From positions 1 to 5,177 of the forward strand of contig JAITNT010000208.1 in assembly GCA_031290295.1 (NCBI GenBank): DNA of 5,177 bases, given 5' to 3'. Both the position numbers and the translations under genes were made by a program. The notes beneath the pieces are model-generated. The model did no database searches. It had not been told where the DNA came from and saw only the letters and a program-made list of their open reading frames with translations. Positions 4,147-5,177 of this stretch are shown here, one piece after another (position 1 is the stretch's first letter; the number at the start of each line of letters is the position of its first letter). The stretch comes from Clostridiales bacterium. Its GTDB lineage: Bacteria > Bacillota > Clostridia > Christensenellales > DUVY01.

Positions 4147-5177
4147 ATGAAATACTATCTTGCGATAGACGTGGGCGCGTCGAGCGGCCGCCATATTCTC
4201 GGACATATCGACGGCGGAAAGCTCGTTTTAGACGAAATATACCGTTTTTATAACGGCGTTAAAAAACAAGACGGCGCGTTAGTTTGGGATACCGAGCAGC
4301 TGTTCGGCGAAATTCTCGCTGGCATAGCTAAATGCTCGGCAATCGGTAAAATTCCGTACAGTATCGCGATAGATACGTGGGGCGTCGATTATGTTTTACT
4401 CGATAAGGACGACAAGCCCGTTTTGCCCGCGTACGCGTACCGCGACGAGCGAACGGCGGCGTTTTTTGATACCGCCGTGCCGTTTGCGGAGCTTTACAAG
4501 CGCACGGGCATACAGTTTCAAACCTTCAACACCGTATATCAGCTGCTTGCGGACAAGGCGGCGGGCAGACTGGACGGGGCGGAAAGCATGCTTATGCTCC
4601 CCGAATATTTTTCGTACCTGCTTACGGGTAAAAAAGCTCACGAGTACACCGCGGCGTCTACGACGGGTCTGCTTAACGCGGTGACGCGCGACTGGGATTA
4701 CGCCGTAATCGACGGGCTCGGCTTGCCAAAAAAGCTTTTTTACGAGCCGTCGCAGCCAGGGCGCGTTCTCGGCGGGTTCACCGCGGAAATCCGCAAGACC
4801 GTAGGCTTTGACGCGCTTGTGGTGCTGGCGGCGTCGCACGATACGGCGTCGGCGGTCGCGGCGGTTCCTAGGGAGAACGCGGCTTTTATCAGCTCGGGAA
4901 CGTGGAGCCTGCTCGGAATAGAAACGGAGCCTATACTTACCGAAGCCGCGATGAGGTATAACTATTCCAACGAAGGCGCGTTATTCGGCAAGGTGCGGTT
5001 TCTCAAGAATATTATGGGCTTATGGCTGATTCAGCGGATACGCGCCGAGGACGGCGACAGATACGGCTTTTCGGAGCTTGCCGATATGGCGGAGCGCGAG
5101 GCCGCGTTCGACTGGCGTATCGACATAAACGCGCCGGAATTTCTTGCGCCCGAGTCCATGACCGAGGCGGTTTATGC
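4147..5177 (+). CDS. rhaB: Rhamnulokinase, 3' end cut by the window
   Basis: This FGGY-family sugar kinase phosphorylates L-rhamnulose to L-rhamnulose 1-phosphate with ATP, the second step of L-rhamnose breakdown in the cytoplasm. The frame stays open for 343 codons to the window edge; the family is usually about 460-490 residues, so roughly the last quarter to third is missing. RhaB hallmarks are all present: DVGASSGR (8-15, phosphate-binding loop), IDTWGVDYVLLD (75-86), YRDERT (98-103), TGIQFQTFNT (120-129), LMLPEYFSYLLTG (149-161), EYTAASTTGLLN (167-178), ASHDTASAV (229-237, with Asp232 the likely catalytic base), SSGTWSLLG (249-257) and LKNIMGLWLIQ (286-296). These match the E. coli rhamnulokinase blocks rather than glycerol, xylulose or fucose kinases. 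It lies divergently from an AraC-family regulator, as is common for rhamnose operons. The isomerase and aldolase genes would be expected to the right, outside the window. No frameshift is seen. Confidence 0.96.
   Translation, partial: MKYYLAIDVGASSGRHILGHIDGGKLVLDEIYRFYNGVKKQDGALVWDTEQLFGEILAGIAKCSAIGKIPYSIAIDTWGVDYVLLDKDDKPVLPAYAYRDERTAAFFDTAVPFAELYKRTGIQFQTFNTVYQLLADKAAGRLDGAESMLMLPEYFSYLLTGKKAHEYTAASTTGLLNAVTRDWDYAVIDGLGLPKKLFYEPSQPGRVLGGFTAEIRKTVGFDALVVLAASHDTASAVAAVPRENAAFISSGTWSLLGIETEPILTEAAMRYNYSNEGALFGKVRFLKNIMGLWLIQRIRAEDGDRYGFSELADMAEREAAFDWRIDINAPEFLAPESMTEAVY

Noticed and set aside
4396..4839. 147-codon open frame on the minus strand inside rhaB, and a 97-codon plus-strand frame at 4391-4684
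   Set aside because: Both lie inside the rhamnulokinase frame, which carries all family motifs without interruption. They are Arg-rich shadow translations.
1..5177. CRISPR array, tRNA, rRNA, toxin-antitoxin, phage or defence genes
   Set aside because: I looked for regularly spaced direct repeats, cloverleaf-like segments and small paired genes and saw none that can be supported.

Overview
The window looks like chromosomal DNA from an anaerobic Firmicute, most likely an uncultured gut-type member of the Clostridia. The basis is a full-length RNase Y close to the Bacillus subtilis type, a strong GGAGG ribosome-binding site and near-consensus sigma-A promoters, AT-rich spacers, and a sugar-kinase/AraC arrangement. 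The genus cannot be read from the sequence. No gene suggests phage or conjugative DNA. The only mobile-looking material is a small non-coding repeat family.

Layout. Positions 1-263 hold a repeat arm (21-98) and a very good promoter (153-181) leading to rny. Positions 264-1880 encode ribonuclease Y, the membrane-anchored mRNA decay endonuclease, closed by a textbook intrinsic terminator (1902-1940). Positions 1941-2288 have no gene. They hold a roughly 250-bp MITE-like element with imperfect long inverted arms, a nine-C homopolymer and a GC hairpin with a T-run. Positions 2289-3104 encode a compact M19-family (membrane/renal-type) dipeptidase. It converges, with a 34-bp gap, on an AraC-family regulator on the minus strand (3139-3984). 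A 162-bp divergent control region separates this regulator from rhamnulokinase rhaB (4147 onward, cut by the window end).

How the genes fit together. rny stands alone as a housekeeping unit. The regulator and rhaB form a divergent pair, which suggests that the AraC protein is the local L-rhamnose regulator and that rhaB is the first gene of a rhamnose catabolic operon continuing to the right. The dipeptidase has no visible link to either unit.

The most interesting material is regulatory. The regulator's promoter is placed so that its predicted +1 falls exactly on the A of its ATG, with no Shine-Dalgarno, which predicts a leaderless mRNA. The opposing rhaB leader holds a five-codon minigene, an inverted repeat and a CcpA (cre)-like site. 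I see no convincing undescribed multi-gene system here. The protein-coding genes are recognisable families.
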